DNA of 7,440 nucleotides, from positions 1 through 7,440 of the forward strand of contig DCQT01000065.1 in NCBI GenBank assembly GCA_002323535.1, in the 5' to 3' direction. This stretch comes from Bacteriovoracaceae bacterium UBA1511. Its GTDB lineage: Bacteria > Bdellovibrionota > Bacteriovoracia > Bacteriovoracales > Bacteriovoracaceae. The notes beneath the pieces were generated by a model. It searched no databases. It was not told the origin of the DNA and saw only the letters and a list, made by a program, of their open reading frames with translations. This document shows positions 5,212-7,440 of the stretch, piece by piece (the first letter of the stretch is position 1; each line of letters begins with the position of its first letter). Position numbers and translations under genes: made by a program.

Positions 5212-6108
5212 TTATTTAGCCGCTTTTTCAAGTCTATTCAAAATACCAACGTATCTATCATCGTTTGTATACTTTTCATCAACGAGTACAATTATTTTAG
5301 AAAAAATTTCTTTTTCCGCTTTTCTAAAATTAGCGTATAAATTTCTTGCTACAAGATACGGATCCTCTTCCATTAACCAAACAAATTCTCCACTTTGGGC
5401 TTTATAAGTAAGGTCATTCTTAACAACAACAGGAATCTTTGGTTTGTAGTGCTCTTTTAATTGCCCCGGAGCGACAGGGCTTGAGAAAAACTCAACGCTT
5501 AAATTTTTTAGATTTAAATGATTGAGTGATTTTTTTATCTCCTCAGGTGTAATTGTGCCCGGGCGATAAATCTTTATTGTCTCACCAACGACATCTATAA
5601 TTGTGGATTCTATCCCGACCTGACACTCTCCCCCATCTAAAACAAATACATCCTCACCTAGTTCTTCTTTTACATGAGTTGCAGCAACGGGAGACACTCT
5701 TTTAAACTTATTTGCGCTGGGTGCGGCAAGTGGAAGGTTTGATTTTTTTATAAGCTCTAGAGTAATTTCATTATTTGGACATCTAAGCCCTACCGTTGAA
5801 TGAGCCGCAGTGATAAGATCCGAAACCTTTTCATTTTTTGGAGCAATAATTGTCATAGGCCCTGGCCAGAAGGCTTGTGCCAAAGTCTCCCTTATCTCAC
5901 ACCAATCGGAGGCCAAGGACTTCGCCATCTCAATATCACTGACATGAACAATCAAGGGATTAAAAAAAGGACGCTCTTTTGTGTGAAAGATTTTATTTAA
6001 GCCAGATTCAGAGTAAATAGAAGCTCCAAGCCCATAAACGGTCTCCGTTGGAATCCCAACAACCTCTCCTGACCTTAACAGTCCTATCGCCTTATATATT
6101 TCATTCAT
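5212..6108 (-). CDS. tsaC: L-threonylcarbamoyladenylate synthase (TsaC/Sua5 family)
   Basis: The enzyme makes threonylcarbamoyl-AMP from threonine, bicarbonate and ATP in the cytoplasm. It is the first step of t6A37 formation in ANN-decoding tRNAs, before transfer by TsaD with TsaB/TsaE. At 298 residues it is the two-domain Sua5 (YwlC) type, not the short TsaC type. The YrdC domain (about 1-190) has Gly-Ile-Pro-Thr-Glu-Thr-Val-Tyr-Gly-Leu-Gly (18-28), Lys44-x-Arg46 with Pro-x-x-x-Pro-Leu, Trp-Pro-Gly-Pro (81-84), Gly-Leu-Arg-Cys-Pro (107-111), Ala-Pro-Ser131-Ala-Asn133, Gly-Ile-Glu-Ser-Thr-Ile (165-170) and Arg-Pro-Gly (182-184). The linker Ser-Pro-x-Ala-Pro-Gly-x-x-x-x-His-Tyr-x-Pro (210-223) is the Sua5 signature that closes over the active site. 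The C-terminal Sua5 domain (about 228-298) is shorter than in many homologues. The ATG at 6108 fits the domain start, although no clear Shine-Dalgarno sequence precedes it. Identification is firm. Confidence 0.95.
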   Translation of the reverse strand: MNEIYKAIGLLRSGEVVGIPTETVYGLGASIYSESGLNKIFHTKERPFFNPLIVHVSDIEMAKSLASDWCEIRETLAQAFWPGPMTIIAPKNEKVSDLITAAHSTVGLRCPNNEITLELIKKSNLPLAAPSANKFKRVSPVAATHVKEELGEDVFVLDGGECQVGIESTIIDVVGETIKIYRPGTITPEEIKKSLNHLNLKNLSVEFFSSPVAPGQLKEHYKPKIPVVVKNDLTYKAQSGEFVWLMEEDPYLVARNLYANFRKAEKEIFSKIIVLVDEKYTNDDRYVGILNRLEKAAK

Positions 6109-6270
6109 AGGCGCAATCTAGCAGAACATAAAAAAAAACTAAAGTTTAATTCACCTCATTAAAGTCTCTTGTAATTAATTCTTATTTTAAGGCCACGGCT
6201 GCACACAAATCTGACCTGCGGATAGCCTTTGATCATTTTTGCTTAGTGAACCACCGCCTTATCTAACCGA

Positions 6271-6301
6271 CTGAAATTATTCAAATAACTAGACTTATAA
6301 A
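6271..6301 (+). promoter_or_regulatory. Weak promoter candidate for the zinc peptidase gene
   Basis: TATAAA at 6296-6301 is a 5-of-6 match to a -10 box. The nearest -35-like sequence is CTGAAA at 6271-6276, with a long 19-base spacer. Transcription would start near 6308, about 33 bases before the ATG. The -35 match and spacer are poor, so this is only a candidate. Confidence 0.25.
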
Positions 6302-6327
6302 TTTTAAAAGATCTTCCGAAAACTTTT

Positions 6328-6333
6328 AAGGGG
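6328..6333 (+). promoter_or_regulatory. Ribosome binding site of the zinc peptidase gene
   Basis: AAGGGG followed by AAGAGAA lies 7 bases before the ATG at 6341. It is a good Shine-Dalgarno match that fixes the start just ahead of a signal peptide. Confidence 0.65.
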
Positions 6334-6340
6334 AAGAGAA

Positions 6341-7440
6341 ATGAAAAAGCACTTATTGAATATTATGTTACTATCAAATATTTCTACATATGCGGCAGAT
6401 ATAGTTCATTGCCCAGTCAAAAATGGCCATCTTAACAGCGAATCAAAAGAGTCAAGAGAACTAAAACAAAAAATTTGCACGAATCCTTATGGGGAAGTTT
6501 GCTACAACAAAGACTTCACTAAATCATATCGATTGAGGGTTAAATCGACATTTCAAAAGTTCAGAGACCAAGCAATGAATACTGTTTACACAAAAAATAA
6601 GGAATATTTCTTAAGCAGAGGCATGAAATCACTAACAAGTAAGAATTATCAAAAAACAGATAAAGGTTACAAAGAAACGATTAACGAATTTATAAAAAAT
6701 GTTGATAAAGCAATGGAGTCACGGTCTAGGCAAATCAATTCTGCATTTAAGGCCCTTCGAAAAATGACTCAGAGTTTGGTCCGACAACAATTTGAAGGTG
6801 TTATGACCGACGAGCAAATTAATAAACAAGTCAACATGTTAGAAAAAATTATTCCTCTATACTCTTCCTCTGAGAAAACAATTTTAGCTCAAGTAAAACC
6901 CTATATCCCAAACATTTCAGCTACTGCTATAAAAAGCTTTTCAGAAAAGTATAAAAGTAAATGTTTTAGACCTGCCTATCAAGGAACAAGAAAAACTACA
7001 CATTTAAACCACTTCGAGCCTGTATATAACTCTGTCTTTTTACAGGGCAAAATTAATTCTGTTCCATTTCGCTTCATCATTCTATGCCCAAGCGAAGTTT
7101 TGGGAAGTGCTGATAATGGAAGAACTGCGAAGTCAATTTATGAGTCCATCGCTCAAACAACAGGTCATGAATTTGGGCATGCTATTGAGATAAATATAGA
7201 GAACAAATCCGTTTTTGATAAACTAAATCAATGCTTAAAAAATCAAACGGATAAATCTACACTAATGAGTCATAATGACGAACACTACGTCGAAGAGAAC
7301 CTTGCAGATTATTGGAGTAAAAGATTAATAGAAAAAATCCTAAGGAAAAATAAAAACTCCTCTGCTAAAAGAAAGCTACAATTTTTAAGAAAAACATTTG
7401 CAGTCCTATGTACTGCTCATAATGGAGACGATGGACATCA
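6341..7440 (+). CDS. Secreted zinc metallopeptidase (HEFGH, gluzincin-like), partial at right edge
   Basis: The frame is open from ATG 6341 to the window end, giving 366 complete codons and no stop, so the C-terminus is missing. Residues 1-18 form a short Sec signal peptide (Met-Lys-Lys, hydrophobic core, Thr-Tyr-Ala). The N-terminal ~200 residues are Lys-rich, mostly helical and unfamiliar. The catalytic part has His276-Glu277-Phe-Gly-His280-Ala-Ile-Glu, a zinc-binding HExxH with the catalytic Glu. About 40 residues on comes Glu-Glu-Asn-Leu-Ala-Asp (318-323), whose Glu319 is a likely third zinc ligand and resembles the Glu-Asn-x-Ala-Asp of M13 (neprilysin-type) peptidases. The later Cys-Thr-Ala-His-x-Gly-Asp-Asp-Gly-His recalls the M13 C-terminal region, but the M13 link is only suggested. 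Several Cys and the signal peptide place it outside the cytoplasm. Substrate unknown. Confidence 0.85.
   Translation, partial: MKKHLLNIMLLSNISTYAADIVHCPVKNGHLNSESKESRELKQKICTNPYGEVCYNKDFTKSYRLRVKSTFQKFRDQAMNTVYTKNKEYFLSRGMKSLTSKNYQKTDKGYKETINEFIKNVDKAMESRSRQINSAFKALRKMTQSLVRQQFEGVMTDEQINKQVNMLEKIIPLYSSSEKTILAQVKPYIPNISATAIKSFSEKYKSKCFRPAYQGTRKTTHLNHFEPVYNSVFLQGKINSVPFRFIILCPSEVLGSADNGRTAKSIYESIAQTTGHEFGHAIEINIENKSVFDKLNQCLKNQTDKSTLMSHNDEHYVEENLADYWSKRLIEKILRKNKNSSAKRKLQFLRKTFAVLCTAHNGDDGH

Larger units (their letters stand above)
6109..6340. other. Intergenic region between divergent genes
   Basis: These 232 bases separate the tsaC/sua5 start from the zinc peptidase start and must hold promoters for both. 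The outer parts are very AT-rich. A more GC-rich patch (about 6189-6230, with GGCCACGGCTGC and GACCTGCGG) can form a modest imperfect stem (AAGGC with GCCTT at its base). I could not identify a known RNA or riboswitch, and no open reading frame with a ribosome binding site stands out. Confidence 0.5.

Noticed and set aside
4924..5407. Open frames at 4924-5118 (-) and 5129-5407 (+) around the operon end
   Set aside because: Both overlap well-supported genes in other frames; the second runs across the junction of two convergent genes and has no start signal.
5800..6000. Plus-strand open frame inside tsaC/sua5
   Set aside because: It lies fully antisense to the conserved YrdC domain, so it is a shadow.
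1..7440. CRISPR array, tRNA or rRNA genes, insertion sequences
   Set aside because: I saw no regularly spaced repeats, no tRNA-like cloverleaf, no transposase motif and no terminal inverted repeats with target duplications.

Overview
The window is AT-rich and densely coded. Six of its seven genes encode exported proteins: two lipoproteins, two related secreted proteins, a papain-like cysteine peptidase and a zinc metallopeptidase. A seventh exported candidate is a small membrane-anchored or secreted protein beside the cysteine peptidase. The only housekeeping gene is a Sua5/TsaC threonylcarbamoyl-AMP synthase. Lipoproteins, Sec signal peptides and several Cys-rich secreted proteins point to a Gram-negative host. 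The low G+C content and the many secreted hydrolases and orphan exported proteins recall Bdellovibrionota of the Bacteriovorax/Halobacteriovorax/Peredibacter kind. That assignment is an inference from style, not from a marker gene.

Layout, left to right. Positions 19-780 (+) encode a lipoprotein followed by an intrinsic terminator. Positions 1003-1764 (+) encode a second lipoprotein, with a hairpin terminator in the 28-bp gap before a convergent gene. Positions 1793-2416 and 2544-3278 (both -) are tandem paralogs of an unrecognised secreted family, alike in their C-terminal ~125 residues. The 161-bp gap 3279-3439 separates paralog 2 from a divergent operon. That operon (+) holds the papain-like cysteine peptidase (3440-4573) and, through an ATGA overlap, a small single-span protein (4570-5211). 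The tsaC/sua5 gene (5212-6108, -) abuts the end of the operon with no bases between the two stop codons. After a 232-bp gap, a secreted HEFGH zinc peptidase (6341 onward, +) runs off the right edge.

The most interesting non-coding signal is a pair of near-identical 19-bp palindromes of the form GTGTCAAAA-N-TTT-N-G-N-CAC. One lies upstream of each tandem paralog (2503-2521 and 3382-3400), and the second also lies 40 bp upstream of the divergent cysteine peptidase. A second shared element (ATAACTTCT...GTTAT) lies between each palindrome and the gene start. Together they suggest that the two paralogs, and perhaps the peptidase operon, share one regulator. A protease with a translationally coupled partner beside a co-regulated secreted paralog pair is the best candidate here for an undescribed functional unit. 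No function is proven by sequence alone.
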